DNA from: Lysinibacillus sp. SGAir0095
GTDB lineage: Bacteria; Bacillota; Bacilli; Bacillales_A; Planococcaceae
Assembly: GCF_005491425.1 (NCBI RefSeq)
Contig: NZ_CP028083.1
Span: 136,001-200,000, forward strand
DNA: 64,000 nucleotides
Direction: 5' to 3'
The notes beneath the pieces were generated by a model. That model searched no databases, was not told the origin of the DNA, and saw nothing but the letters and a program-made list of their open reading frames with translations. Positions 46,343-55,456 of the stretch are shown piece by piece. Both the position numbers and the translations under genes were made by a program. Position 1 is the first letter of the stretch; the number at the start of each line of letters is the position of its first letter.

Positions 46343-47524
46343 ATGACAATTTTAAAGGGGTTAAAAATTCTCGACTTTTCTTCATTATTGCCTGGTGCTT
46401 TTACGACTATGATGTTTGCGGATTATGGTGCTGATGTAATCCACGTTGAATCTTCACGTAGAGTAGATATGATGCGGATTATGCCACCATATAATGAGGA
46501 TAAGGAATCCTATATTCATCAGCATCTGAATCGTTCCAAGAAATCGCTTACGCTTAACTTAAAAACACCTGAAGCGATTGAAATCGTAAAATCCTTAATT
46601 CAGGAATATGATATTGTAATTGAAGGATTTCGACCAGGAGTAATGGAACGGTTGGGTATTGATTACGAGTCACTCAAAGCGGTAAATCCAAAGCTTATTT
46701 ATTGCTCCATCACAGGCTATGGGCAAACAGGGCCGTATCAGCAACGTCCTGGGCATGATAATAATTACCTTTCCATTGCGGGGGTGCTTGATCACTCGCG
46801 TTTTAAGGGCAAAAAGCCAGTTGCGATGGGCATTCAGATTGCGGATATTGCAGGTGGGACATTACATGCAGCGGTAGGGGTGCTGGCTGCAGCTTTACAC
46901 CGTGAACAAACGGGTGAAGGGAAGTATATTGATGTCTCCATGACAGATGCTGCTTTTACATTTAATGCATTGTATGGGACCTCCTTTTTAGCGAGTGGAC
47001 AATTGGCAAAGCCAGAAGAGGAGATATTAAACGGAGGAACCTTTTATGATTATTATCAGACAAAGGATGGCCGTTATTTCTCTGTCGGAAGCTTAGAGCC
47101 ACAGTTCAGAAAGCTATTGTGTGAGGCGCTCGATATACCGGAGCTAATTCAAAGTACATTTAACGATTCTTCCTATACACAGAAACGTTTTAAAGAGGCA
47201 ATAAAGGATGCATTCCTGACTAAAAATTTTGATGAATGGCTCGAAAGAATCAAAGATTTTGATGGGTGTGTTGAACCTGTCTTAACATTTGAAGAAGCTT
47301 GTAATCACCCACAGATACAAGCGCGACAAATGGTTGTGGAAGTTCCTGAAGCTAATGGGAAAATGCAAAAGCAAATCGGTACAGCCATTAAGTTTGACCA
47401 AATGAAGCCTACCTATAACTATGTGGGAGCGAAGTTAGGTGAGCATACACAGGAAATTCTAAAAAGCATTGGTTATTCGGAGGAACAAATAAATCTATTA
47501 AATGAAAGTGGCGTTTTAGAATAA
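46343..47524 (+). CDS. CaiB/BaiF-family CoA-transferase
   Basis: A 393-residue class III CoA-transferase. It begins LKGLKILDFSSLLPGAFTTM, has NLKTPEAIEIVK near 75 and the GYGQTGPYQQRPGHDNNY active-site region near residues 128-145, with the Asp that forms the CoA anhydride in related enzymes. Substrates in this family range from carnitine and formate to alpha-methylacyl-CoA, and none can be fixed here. The ATG at 46343 follows AGGGGGATGGG. Single gene with its own terminator. Confidence 0.9.
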   Translation: MTILKGLKILDFSSLLPGAFTTMMFADYGADVIHVESSRRVDMMRIMPPYNEDKESYIHQHLNRSKKSLTLNLKTPEAIEIVKSLIQEYDIVIEGFRPGVMERLGIDYESLKAVNPKLIYCSITGYGQTGPYQQRPGHDNNYLSIAGVLDHSRFKGKKPVAMGIQIADIAGGTLHAAVGVLAAALHREQTGEGKYIDVSMTDAAFTFNALYGTSFLASGQLAKPEEEILNGGTFYDYYQTKDGRYFSVGSLEPQFRKLLCEALDIPELIQSTFNDSSYTQKRFKEAIKDAFLTKNFDEWLERIKDFDGCVEPVLTFEEACNHPQIQARQMVVEVPEANGKMQKQIGTAIKFDQMKPTYNYVGAKLGEHTQEILKSIGYSEEQINLLNESGVLE

Positions 47525-47547
47525 CTCAATTCTTTATAAAAAGTATG

Positions 47548-47583
47548 GGGTGTCCAGAAAGTTAATTGATCTGGACACCCTTT
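47548..47583 (+). terminator. terminator after the CoA-transferase gene
   Basis: GGGTGTCCAGA / TCTGGACACCC, a perfect 11-bp stem with a short T tail. Confidence 0.85.
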
Positions 47584-47832
47584 GAACCTTCTTATTAACT
47601 ATCTACTAGAAAATAGTGCGCCAGCGATGGTCAAATTAAAAAATGGTACTAACCTCGTCCGCATGGGAAGTTTCAAAAATCTTTTCAAATGCCCCCTTTT
47701 TGAAACTTTTTGCAATGTAATTCGTATTTTTATAGTAGATTCCAAAATTAAGGAAATCTTCATATATTTATTAATTTAATCTTAACAATTTCTTGTTATT
47801 ATAGAGAGTAAGAGAGTTTGCGGGGTGATGAG
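47584..47832. other. intergenic region without supported features
   Basis: The region is AT-rich. A 65-codon frame here has no ribosome site and no recognisable product. A promoter for the next gene must lie in it. Confidence 0.4.
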
Positions 47833-48447
47833 ATGACAAAAATGGTTTATATTGTGCTAACAAAAACTAAAACAGTATTATCAAAGGCAATCCAAATCTA
47901 TACACAGCATGACTTTAATCATGTCTCAATCTCCTTTGATTCTGAGTTGAAAGAGATGTATAGCTTCGGGAGGAAAAATATAAATAATCCTTGGATTGGT
48001 GGTTTTGTGCATGAGAATCCATCTTCAACCCTGCTTAGAGAATCTAACTGCGTGATTCTTGCATGTCCTGTTACAGAGCAGCAATATAACGTACTGAAAA
48101 ATAGAATATCCTATTATAAGCAAAATAAAAATGAATATAAATATAATTTCATAGGTTTGTTTGGTGTTGCTTGTCGTGTAAAAATAAAAAGAGAGAGAGC
48201 TTTTTTCTGCTCTCAATTTATTTCGACTTTATTTGAAGAAGCGGGCCTACCCCTATATGGAATAAGCCCATATTTTATAAAACCGAATGATTTTGTCAAC
48301 TTGCCTTATCTTACTTTTATCTATAAAGGTACGATAGAAGATTTTATAGGGTTTAGCGAAGAAAAACAAAAGAAAAAAAGATCGCTTTCCACTATACATG
48401 CTATTGCCTTATCAGCTCTTTACATGGGCAGAAACAAAGTCTCGTAA
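47833..48447 (+). CDS. permuted papain-fold (YiiX/NlpC-P60-like) protein
   Basis: A 204-residue protein. His in DFNHVSISFD (near 35) precedes Cys in RAFFCSQFISTLFEE (near 128), the reversed order of catalytic residues seen in permuted NlpC/P60-like or LRAT-like hydrolases. There is no signal peptide. Possible activity on peptides or lipids is inference. The ATG at 47833 follows GGGGTGATGAG. The 3' end overlaps the convergent gene by 36 bases. Confidence 0.7.
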   Translation: MTKMVYIVLTKTKTVLSKAIQIYTQHDFNHVSISFDSELKEMYSFGRKNINNPWIGGFVHENPSSTLLRESNCVILACPVTEQQYNVLKNRISYYKQNKNEYKYNFIGLFGVACRVKIKRERAFFCSQFISTLFEEAGLPLYGISPYFIKPNDFVNLPYLTFIYKGTIEDFIGFSEEKQKKKRSLSTIHAIALSALYMGRNKVS

Positions 48448-49872
48448 ATCAGCAAAGTGAACATCATTTATTAAATACTTCTTGTAAACTTCCATTAACT
48501 TCTCGAAAATTTCATAGTTTTCCGTTACAAAAAGCGCTTTTAAAATGTTGCAAATATGCTTAGATGTCATATGGGCGATATCAAAAAAAGGGCTTTTTTC
48601 ATCTTGGTAGTTTTGTAACCATACTTCAACCGACTGTACAACATTTTGAGGTGAGTTGTGGATAATGTAGGCGATATCCCGTTGTACAGTAGCTTCTATT
48701 TTATAGATTGCATCCTGGTCATCTTGCTCGCGATTAAAATAATCATAAAGACTGATACACGATGCGATCTCATGCTGTTTAAGAAGTTCTACAACCTCAT
48801 AAAAGTTGTTGTTTTGCACAAGAGCATCGATTAGAATGGTGAAAATTTGTTCTAAATAGTTTTTATCGTAGCGTTTAACAAGAGTATTTGGCTCTGGCTT
48901 TAAATTTGGCAGGACATCACTATACTCTAAAAATAATTCGATGGCATGGTTGATTAAACGATCATTCGCTATCAAATACTTACCATATTCAATAACCCTC
49001 GCTGTATCATTATGCTCAGATGCAGTAATAGCTTGAATATAAGATAAAAGCGTATATTCCTTCTCGGACAGCGCCCATTTTCCAGTCCCCCATGAAGAAA
49101 TAATTTCTTCGATAAGTGAATCTACTTTACGAAAATGGCGTTTGCCGCCATTAAAATGGGAGATTAAATTATATAAATGTAGTTCCTTTAAATGATAGGA
49201 ACGGATATTTTCCTGATCTAGAAACGTGATCAGGTGATTCGTAATGATAACGGATTGATTTAAAGTAAAATGCTTTTCTAATAGTAATTTGAAATGCTTG
49301 ATTAATTTATTGGGATTATGAATAGTAGCCAAAGAATTCTGCATAAAAAGGGAATAAATTTTTTTAATAAACAATACATTCCAGAATTCGTGGTGATCAT
49401 TAAGAATCGTATGTAAAAGGTATTTATTGCCTACCTGGTAGAGGTATATTTGTCTTAAACCACCATATGACCTCGATCTCGCTATTTTAACTTCTTTTCC
49501 AATTACAAGCCCAATCAGAGTGTCAAACTGTAATTGATTGTGTATAGTGAGATAATCCCAAAGCGTCTTCTTTCCTGATTCAGATGAAAAAAAAGCTGCT
49601 AAACGATCATTTGCATTTTCAATATCGATTGCAGTCTCCTGTAGGCTAGCATGTAAAAACAAATCCACATTTCCCCAGAATTTTTGAGTTAATGTAAAAA
49701 TTAAATTTTGTGCTCTAGTTTTAGTCACCAGTATAAAATCAAGTGGAAGGTATGCGCCAAAAATGTCATGATGAAGTTCCTCATTGCGGGTAAGGTTTAA
49801 AATAGTATCCTCAAGAGGTTGTCCAATCCTTCCTCTAGCATTGTTTAGTAGCAGCTCATCAATTTTTAGCAT
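48412..49872 (-). CDS. unknown 486-residue mostly helical protein
   Basis: A long soluble protein without a motif that I recognise. It has no signal peptide or membrane segment. The middle and C-terminal parts are rich in helical pairs (LLEKHFTLNQSVIIT, LIDALVQNNNFYEVVELLKQ) that resemble TPR- or ARM-like repeats, which would suggest protein binding. The N-terminal ~150 residues are different. It has a GGAAGATTACC site before the ATG. It overlaps its convergent neighbour by 36 bases. Confidence 0.65.
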   Translation of the reverse strand: MLKIDELLLNNARGRIGQPLEDTILNLTRNEELHHDIFGAYLPLDFILVTKTRAQNLIFTLTQKFWGNVDLFLHASLQETAIDIENANDRLAAFFSSESGKKTLWDYLTIHNQLQFDTLIGLVIGKEVKIARSRSYGGLRQIYLYQVGNKYLLHTILNDHHEFWNVLFIKKIYSLFMQNSLATIHNPNKLIKHFKLLLEKHFTLNQSVIITNHLITFLDQENIRSYHLKELHLYNLISHFNGGKRHFRKVDSLIEEIISSWGTGKWALSEKEYTLLSYIQAITASEHNDTARVIEYGKYLIANDRLINHAIELFLEYSDVLPNLKPEPNTLVKRYDKNYLEQIFTILIDALVQNNNFYEVVELLKQHEIASCISLYDYFNREQDDQDAIYKIEATVQRDIAYIIHNSPQNVVQSVEVWLQNYQDEKSPFFDIAHMTSKHICNILKALFVTENYEIFEKLMEVYKKYLINDVHFADLRDFVSAHVKS

Positions 49873-49990
49873 GGTAATCTTCCTTCCAAAGAAAAATCAT
49901 ACTCAAAATATATCAGATTATTTTGTAATATTGTACGAAAAAGTATAATTTACTAATTTTGTAAGCTTCCATGACGTATTACAAAAAGAA

Positions 49991-50037
49991 AAACATCTAA
50001 ATAGGAGAAGGAAGTAGCCACTCCTATTTAGACGTTT
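49991..50037 (-). terminator. terminator after the small membrane protein gene
   Basis: AAACATCTAAATAGGAG / CTCCTATTTAGACGTTT pair over ~17 bp; on the minus strand the stem is followed by T-rich sequence. Confidence 0.8.
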
Positions 50038-50039
50038 AG

Positions 50040-50228
50040 TTATTTTTTAGGCTTACTCTTTAAAGTTAAAGCAGATAGAATGGTTGCGATATAGACAACA
50101 GCCGTAAATATAATACTTCCTATTTGCAACTCGCCTGTATTTGAATAGTTTCTTATTAAGCTTATAGTAAAAAGTACGGAGATGAATAGACATATAAAGA
50201 AATGTCTTTTATTATTTCGCTTTTTCAT
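50040..50228 (-). CDS. small two-helix membrane protein
   Basis: A 62-residue protein with a basic N-terminus (MKKRNNKRH), two membrane segments (FFICLFISVLFTISLI and IIFTAVVYIATILSAL) and a basic tail. No good ribosome site is visible before the ATG, but a strong terminator directly follows it. No function is known. Moderate confidence that it is real. Confidence 0.55.
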   Translation of the reverse strand: MKKRNNKRHFFICLFISVLFTISLIRNYSNTGELQIGSIIFTAVVYIATILSALTLKSKPKK

Positions 50229-50267
50229 GAATACCTCATTTTAAAATGTATTTACTTTGATGGTAAC

Positions 50268-50446
50268 AGAGCGAAATAAGTACTTGCAATCGTTTCGCTC
50301 TTTCTAATAGATGAATAATTGCGACTAATGGGGATGGTTAACAATTTGTTGATAAAACCTACTTTCCTAAATAGTTAGGAAAGTAGAAGATTTCAAAGCT
50401 AGCTTCATTAAGGAAAGACATCAACTCGACCTAGATTGGTCGAGTT
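50268..50446 (+). other. three consecutive hairpins upstream of the AEC transporter
   Basis: The stems are AGAGCGAAA / TTTCGCTCT (50268-50301), CTACTTTCCTAA / TTAGGAAAGTAG (50359-50386, 4-base loop) and AACTCGACC / GGTCGAGTT (50423-50446, then GTATTTTC). The last lies 85 bp before the transporter start. They could be a regulated leader or simply terminators; no known riboswitch class is evident. Confidence 0.5.
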
Positions 50447-50530
50447 GTATTTTCTCATATATCATCTCATTAAAGAAAGGAGTAAAATAAGGTTAATTAT
50501 ACCGCATGTACGGAAAGGATTTAGTAAACG

Positions 50531-51460
50531 ATGCCCTACTTATCTATGATATTTTTCCAAATCGTTGCACCTATCTTAGTGTTATTAGTAATAGGTGTAG
50601 GGTTACAGAAAAAATTCCAATTTAATTTAAAAGCGATGTCGCAGTTGCTCACCTATTGTTTTATGCCAATTGCAGTTTTTCTTAATATCTATGAAACTTC
50701 TATCCAAATGACAGTACTTGGACAAGTTGCATTATTTGTTACCATTTTTATTGGTGGTCAAATGATTCTAAGTCACTATATTGCTAAGCTACTTGGCCTT
50801 GAGCGAAAGGAATCAGCTGTATTTAAAAATAGTGTTGTTCTTATTAATTCAGGTAACTACGGGATTCCGGTAGCTCAAATGGTTTTTGCTACACAACCAA
50901 TAGGGGTTGCGATTCAGGTAATACTCGTAATTTTCCAAAACATGACGACATATACATATGGCTTGTACAATTTAATATCTACAACCAAATCGGGTAAAGA
51001 GATTTTCAGAGACTTTTTAAAAATGCCAATTGTCCATGCTCTTATTGTGGGTGTCCTACTGAATATCTATAATATTGAAATCCCTCAATTCTTCCGGATA
51101 CCTCTAGATCATATTTCGGATGGATTTGTGGCAATGGCCCTGATCACACTGGGGGCACAGCTCTCTCAAATCGAATTAAAGACTATGATGAATAAAACGA
51201 TTTTTATAAGTTGCTTTACAAGATTAATAATAGGACCAGCTACGGCTTTGCTCTTTATTTATCTGTTGGGAATCGACGGGGTTGTGGCACAGTCTCTTTT
51301 TATTGCAAGTTCCTTCCCGACTTCACGGAATAGCTCAAGTCTTGCCCTTGAGTACGATATAGAGTCGAACACAGCTGCACAAACGGTATTATTTTCTACT
51401 ATCGTCAGCTGTTTAACGGTGACATTTGTAATCTATTTATCTACTGTTTTGTTTGGTTAA
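50531..51460 (+). CDS. AEC-family (auxin efflux carrier-like) permease
   Basis: A 309-residue membrane protein with ten hydrophobic segments arranged as an inverted repeat. The first half ends near SGNYGIPVAQMVFA (residue ~115), with the conserved N-x-G-N-x-G-I-P pattern of the family (here INSGNYGIP). The second half has LITLGAQLSQIE and FPTSRNSSSLALEY. Bacterial members export or import organic acids such as malate. Start ATG at 50531. Confidence 0.88.
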   Translation: MPYLSMIFFQIVAPILVLLVIGVGLQKKFQFNLKAMSQLLTYCFMPIAVFLNIYETSIQMTVLGQVALFVTIFIGGQMILSHYIAKLLGLERKESAVFKNSVVLINSGNYGIPVAQMVFATQPIGVAIQVILVIFQNMTTYTYGLYNLISTTKSGKEIFRDFLKMPIVHALIVGVLLNIYNIEIPQFFRIPLDHISDGFVAMALITLGAQLSQIELKTMMNKTIFISCFTRLIIGPATALLFIYLLGIDGVVAQSLFIASSFPTSRNSSSLALEYDIESNTAAQTVLFSTIVSCLTVTFVIYLSTVLFG

Positions 51461-51465
51461 TAAAT

Positions 51466-51508
51466 TAAAAAAGCTTCGTAATTCTTTGAAATTACGAAGC
51501 TTTTATTT
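51466..51508. terminator. bidirectional terminator between the AEC permease and catalase genes
   Basis: AAAAAGCTTCGTAATT / AATTACGAAGCTTTTATTTTT, a near-perfect 15-bp stem. Confidence 0.9.
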
Positions 51509-51570
51509 TTGGATTGGATATCAATGATATGTAGATAAGCTATTATCTAGGCTTATCTAGTACTCGACAA

Positions 51571-53064
51571 TTATTGACCTACTTTAGCTAAGTAAGGGTT
51601 TGAAAGGTCCATACCGTCTAATGTTAAGCCTAGAGCTTTGGCTACACCTTCACCATAAGCTGGATCAGCTAAATAGCAGTGTAAGATGTGACGGCGTTGA
51701 ATAAATTCTTCTACACCTTGTAAGTTTTCTGCAGTGTTCTGGAATAAAACTTCTTTTTGTTCAGCAGTCATTAAGTTGAATAACTTACCTGGCTGCTCGA
51801 AGTAGTTATTGTCATCTTCACGGAAGTCGTAGATGTCAGCACCACCATCTAATGCTAAAGCAGGCTCTTTATATTGTGGTTGAGCTTGCAGGGCACCATA
51901 GCTGTTTGGATAGTAAGTTAATGCACTGCCGTTGTTTCCATCAACTCGGCCTTGACCATCGCGGTGGTAAACCATGAATGGGCAACGTGGTTGGTTAACT
52001 GGAATTTGGTAATGGTTCACACCTAAACGGTAACGAGTAGCATCTGCGTATGCGAATAAACGAGCTTGTAACATACGGTCAGGAGAGAATCCAATACCAG
52101 GTACTACGTTAGATGGAGCAAATGCTGCCTGCTCAACATCAGCGAAGTAGTTTTCTGGGTTTTTGTTTAATTCGAATTCACCAACTGGAATTAGTGGGTA
52201 TTCAGATTTGTACCAAACTTTAGTTAAGTCGAATGGGTTATCTTTAGAATTACGAGCTTGCTCTTCAGTCATCACTTGGATGTACATTTTCCATTTAGGG
52301 AAGTCGCCTTTTTCGATTGAATCGAATAGGTCACGTTGTGAAGATTCACGGTCTTGACCAATTACTTTAGCTGCTTCTTCACCAGATAAGTTTTTAATAC
52401 CTTGTTCAGAACGGAAAGTGAATTTCACATATACACGCTCGTTGTCAGCGTTAATCATTGAGTAAGTGTGAGATCCAAATCCGTGCATGTGACGGTAGCC
52501 ATCTGGAATACCACGGTCAGACATTACGATTGTTACTTGGTGTAATGCTTCAGGCAGGCTAGTCCAGAAATCCCAGTTACTATTAGCATTGTGCATATTA
52601 GTTTTTGGGTCACGTTTAACAACGTGGTTTAAATCAGGGAAGTGTAATGGATCACGGAAGAAGAATACAGGTGTATTGTTACCAACTAAATCCCAGTTAC
52701 CTTCTTCAGTATAGAATTTAAGTGCAAATCCGCGGATATCGCGCTCTGCGTCAGCTGCTCCACGCTCACCAGCTACTGTTGAGAAACGAGCGAACATTTC
52801 TGTTTTCTTGCCAACTTCAGAGAAGATTTTTGCTTTTGTATATTTAGTAATGTCATGAGTTACTGTGAAAGTACCGAATGCACCTGAACCTTTAGCGTGC
52901 ATACGACGTTCTGGAATAACTTCACGGTTAAAGTTTGCTAATTTTTCAATTAAGAAAACGTCTTGTAATAGAATTGGACCACGACGACCAGCTGTTAACG
53001 CATCGTCATTACTTACGACTGGCGCACCAGTAGTAGTAGTCAAACGTTGATTATTGTTTGTCAT
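51571..53064 (-). CDS. katA: heme catalase
   Basis: A 497-residue monofunctional catalase of the small-subunit type. The active-site His is in [13 protein letters not shown] near residue 55, the distal Asn in [13 protein letters not shown] near 126, and the heme-ligand Tyr in [14 protein letters not shown] near 335. It degrades H2O2 in the cytoplasm. TAGGAGG precedes the ATG at 53064. A PerR-like box lies 75-89 bp upstream, suggesting peroxide-inducible derepression. Confidence 0.97.
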   Translation of the reverse strand: MTNNNQRLTTTTGAPVVSNDDALTAGRRGPILLQDVFLIEKLANFNREVIPERRMHAKGSGAFGTFTVTHDITKYTKAKIFSEVGKKTEMFARFSTVAGERGAADAERDIRGFALKFYTEEGNWDLVGNNTPVFFFRDPLHFPDLNHVVKRDPKTNMHNANSNWDFWTSLPEALHQVTIVMSDRGIPDGYRHMHGFGSHTYSMINADNERVYVKFTFRSEQGIKNLSGEEAAKVIGQDRESSQRDLFDSIEKGDFPKWKMYIQVMTEEQARNSKDNPFDLTKVWYKSEYPLIPVGEFELNKNPENYFADVEQAAFAPSNVVPGIGFSPDRMLQARLFAYADATRYRLGVNHYQIPVNQPRCPFMVYHRDGQGRVDGNNGSALTYYPNSYGALQAQPQYKEPALALDGGADIYDFREDDNNYFEQPGKLFNLMTAEQKEVLFQNTAENLQGVEEFIQRRHILHCYLADPAYGEGVAKALGLTLDGMDLSNPYLAKVGQ

Positions 53065-53138
53065 GTTTGTACCTCCTAAGTTTAAATGAATCTCTTCAAA
53101 AATGAGTATAACAAATCTAAATCATAATTTCTACTAAA

Positions 53139-53153
53139 TTATAATAATTCTAT
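53139..53153 (-). promoter_or_regulatory. PerR-like box upstream of katA
   Basis: TTATAATAATTCTAT matches the PerR/Fur-type consensus TTATAATNATTATAA at 13 of 15 positions. Position and regulon fit control of katA; binding is inferred. Confidence 0.55.
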
Positions 53154-53541
53154 TTAAGAAATGTTTATATTTAATTAACTATTTGTAATATTAAATTATT
53201 TGCAATAGGGAGATTGACTGTTTTTGAGTAATGGATTGTGAATGGTTACTGTATTTAATGTTAAATTGAGTGGGTTTTGTATGGTTGTTATTCAAGAGCT
53301 TTATATAATCATTTTAATAAAATAATATTCATTTAACTGTGAGGAAAATCACTCTTATTGAAAATCGAGTGTTCTAATTGAAAATGTAGAGGAATTGTCT
53401 TTCTCGAGTGTTCTTTATATCTATTATTATATAAGATAAGTATTAATTTTGAAAAGTAATAAAACCTCTTGAGAAAGTATGAGAAAATGGCGGGTTTTTG
53501 AAGTTGGAACTGGCAAGTTTTTGCAGTTGTTGAGTAGGGCG
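53154..53541. other. intergenic region between katA and the tandem repeats
   Basis: AT-rich sequence without a supported gene. A minus-strand open frame that runs on into the repeats is an artefact of their low stop-codon content. Confidence 0.5.
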
Positions 53542-53963
53542 GATGAAGCACTTTGTGAGTGAATTTTCTAGAGGAGCAGGTCATCATAGGGTGGATGGAT
53601 GAAGCACTTTGTGAGTGGATTTTCTGGAGGAGCAGGTCAGCGTAGGGTGGATGAAGCACTTTGTGAGTGAATTTTGTGACGGAAAAGGACTTCATGAGGT
53701 AGATGAAGCAGTTTGTGAGTGAATTTTTTGGTGGAGAAGGTCATCATAGGTTGGATGAAGCACTTTGTGAGTGAATTTTTTGAAGGAGAAGGTCATCATA
53801 AGGCGGATGAAGCACTTTGAGAGTGAGTTTTTTGAAGGAGAAGGTCATCATAGGGTAGATGAAGCACTTTGTGAGTGAAGTTTTGGTGGAGAAGGTCATC
53901 ATAGGTTGAATGAAGCACTTTGTAAGTGGATTTTCTGGAGGAGAAAGACTTCATAAGGTGATT
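53542..53963. repeat. array of eight ~52-bp tandem repeats
   Basis: Units begin GATGAAGCACTTTGTGAGTG at 53542, 53598, 53650, 53702, 53754, 53806, 53858 and 53909 (spacings 56, 52, 52, 52, 52, 52, 51) and end with blocks like GGTCATCATAGGGTG. Units are 80-95% alike by eye. The array runs into the left end of an IS256-type element, and the start of a ninth unit (GATTAAG) is cut there. Confidence 0.9.
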
Positions 53964-54058
53964 AAGTCCATATAATTGTGTAAAAAGAAAAAGAGTCATT
54001 TTATTCTCTCTTGGATACAATGTTTTCAGCGACGATAAACATGAAAGAGGGAATAATA

Positions 54059-55225
54059 ATGACTCAATTACAGTTTAACTTAGATATGGACTTTTTAAAA
54101 GATTCTGTACTAAATTCTGACTTAAATACAGTGGTTAAATCTGCTTTAGTATTAGTTTTAAATGAGTTTATGGAAAAAGAAAGAGACGAATATTTAAATG
54201 CAGCGGCTTATGAGCGTTCGAATGATCGAATCGATTACCGAAATGGCTACTACGAGCGTGAAATCGTTATGAGTGTTGGAAAACTAACTTTAAAAGTTCC
54301 TAGAACTCGCAACGGTGAATTTTCTACTAGTGTGTTTGAAAAATATGCTAGACATGATCAAGCGTTGATTCTATCGATGATAGAAATGGTTGTAAATGGT
54401 GTCTCCACAAGAAAGGTAACTCAAATTGTGGAACAGCTTTGTGGTGAAACTGTATCAAAATCACTCGTGTCTTCACTGACTCAAAAACTAGATCCCATTA
54501 TTAACACTTGGGCAAACAGACCTTTAAACACGACTTACTATCCTTATATTTTTCTGGACGCAATGTATATTAAAGTGCGTGAACATCACCAAGTTGTATC
54601 GAAGGCTGTCTATATTGCAACGGCTATTACAGAAGAGAATAAACGTGAAATTTTGGGTTTAAGTGTAGACCATGTGGAGAGCTATGATAGCTGGAGTCGT
54701 TTTCTTCAACACTTAAAATCCCGAGGAACTCAATCACCCAAGTTAGTTATATCTGATGCTCACCAAGGTTTACGAAAAGCCATCCAACGCGAATTCATCG
54801 GAACTACATGGCAAAGATGCAACGTACATTTTAAACGTAATATTATTGAAAAGCTGCCGAAAAAGGATTCAGGAGATTTCCGTCTCATGATTAGACGTAT
54901 CTTTGATGCAGTTACCCTTGATGATATGCGCAAATTTAAAGATGAATTAATGAATCAGTATGCAGAAGATCGCAGATATGAAAAAGCACTTACAGTACTA
55001 GATGAAGGTTTCGAAGATACCATTCAATATATGAATTTTCCGAAAGGTATACGTGTCAATATTCGAAGTACGAATTCTCTGGAACGACTAAATCAAGAAG
55101 TACGTAGAAGAGAGAACGTAATCCGTATCTTCCCTAATACCCAATCTGCCTTTAGATTAGTTGGTGCTGTGTTAATGCACTATCAAGAAAACGATTATTC
55201 AAAAAGAACAGGACTTTCTAGATAG
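54059..55225 (+). CDS. IS256-family (mutator type) transposase
   Basis: A 388-residue DDE transposase. It shows DRIDYRNGYYER and LTLKVPRTRNGEF near the start, FLDAMYIKVREH near residue 175 (first Asp), VISDAHQGLRKAIQREF near 240 (second Asp, followed by a cysteine-containing WQRCNVHFKRN block) and the C-terminal RSTNSLERLNQEVRRR with the catalytic Glu. Start ATG 54059 after AAAGAGGG. It looks full-length and intact. Confidence 0.95.
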   Translation: MTQLQFNLDMDFLKDSVLNSDLNTVVKSALVLVLNEFMEKERDEYLNAAAYERSNDRIDYRNGYYEREIVMSVGKLTLKVPRTRNGEFSTSVFEKYARHDQALILSMIEMVVNGVSTRKVTQIVEQLCGETVSKSLVSSLTQKLDPIINTWANRPLNTTYYPYIFLDAMYIKVREHHQVVSKAVYIATAITEENKREILGLSVDHVESYDSWSRFLQHLKSRGTQSPKLVISDAHQGLRKAIQREFIGTTWQRCNVHFKRNIIEKLPKKDSGDFRLMIRRIFDAVTLDDMRKFKDELMNQYAEDRRYEKALTVLDEGFEDTIQYMNFPKGIRVNIRSTNSLERLNQEVRRRENVIRIFPNTQSAFRLVGAVLMHYQENDYSKRTGLSR

Positions 55226-55247
55226 TATTTCTGATTTATCTTGTCAA

Positions 55248-55356
55248 CCTTAACTCCCGCCCAGGGAGTATCTCACATTCCGTAAAGGCTATCAAAGTGA
55301 AAAGAGCCTTTGACAGCCTTTACGGAATATGAGTGATTAACCCATGGGAGTTAAGG
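55248..55356 (+). other. large composite hairpin at the 3' end of the IS
   Basis: Outer arms CCTTAACTCCC (55248-55258) and GGGAGTTAAGG (55346-55356) enclose inner arms ATTCCGTAAAGGCT-a-TCAAAG and CTTTGA-c-AGCCTTTACGGAAT (55277-55328). Pairing is nearly perfect across ~30 bp in total. It follows the transposase stop by about 20 bases and may block transcription through the element. Confidence 0.8.
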
Positions 55357-55456
55357 GAGAAAAATGTAGTGGGTGGATAATTTATTACCCCCAATTTTTA
55401 CAATTAAAATTTAGTTGAAAACATTCGTATTGAATTTTACACAATAACTTGGACTT

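Larger units (their letters stand above)
53964..55456 (+). mobile_element. IS256-family insertion sequence
   Basis: A 1.49-kb element with one transposase gene. Terminal inverted repeats are at 53964-53985 (AAGTCCATATAATTGTGTAA...) and 55435-55456 (reverse complement AAGTCCAAGTTATTGTGTAA...), 19 of 22 bases identical. Directly outside each end lies GACTTCATAAGGTG plus ATT/AATT (left 53947-53963, right from 55457), a 17-18 bp imperfect direct duplication longer than the 8-9 bp usual for IS256. No exact short target duplication is seen. Confidence 0.85.

Noticed and set aside
47582-47779. 65-codon plus-strand frame after the CoA-transferase terminator
   Set aside because: No ribosome site and no recognisable features.
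48652-48668. single TGTGGATAA inside a coding region as a DnaA box
   Set aside because: An isolated copy within a gene, unlike the cluster at 31044-31223.
53542-53963. CRISPR array
   Set aside because: Units are continuous tandem copies without unique spacers, and no cas genes are in the window.
53333-54020. minus-strand frames through the tandem repeats encoding FTHKVLH-type repeats
   Set aside because: The 52-bp period is not a multiple of three, so the frames change from unit to unit and are broken; no ribosome site.
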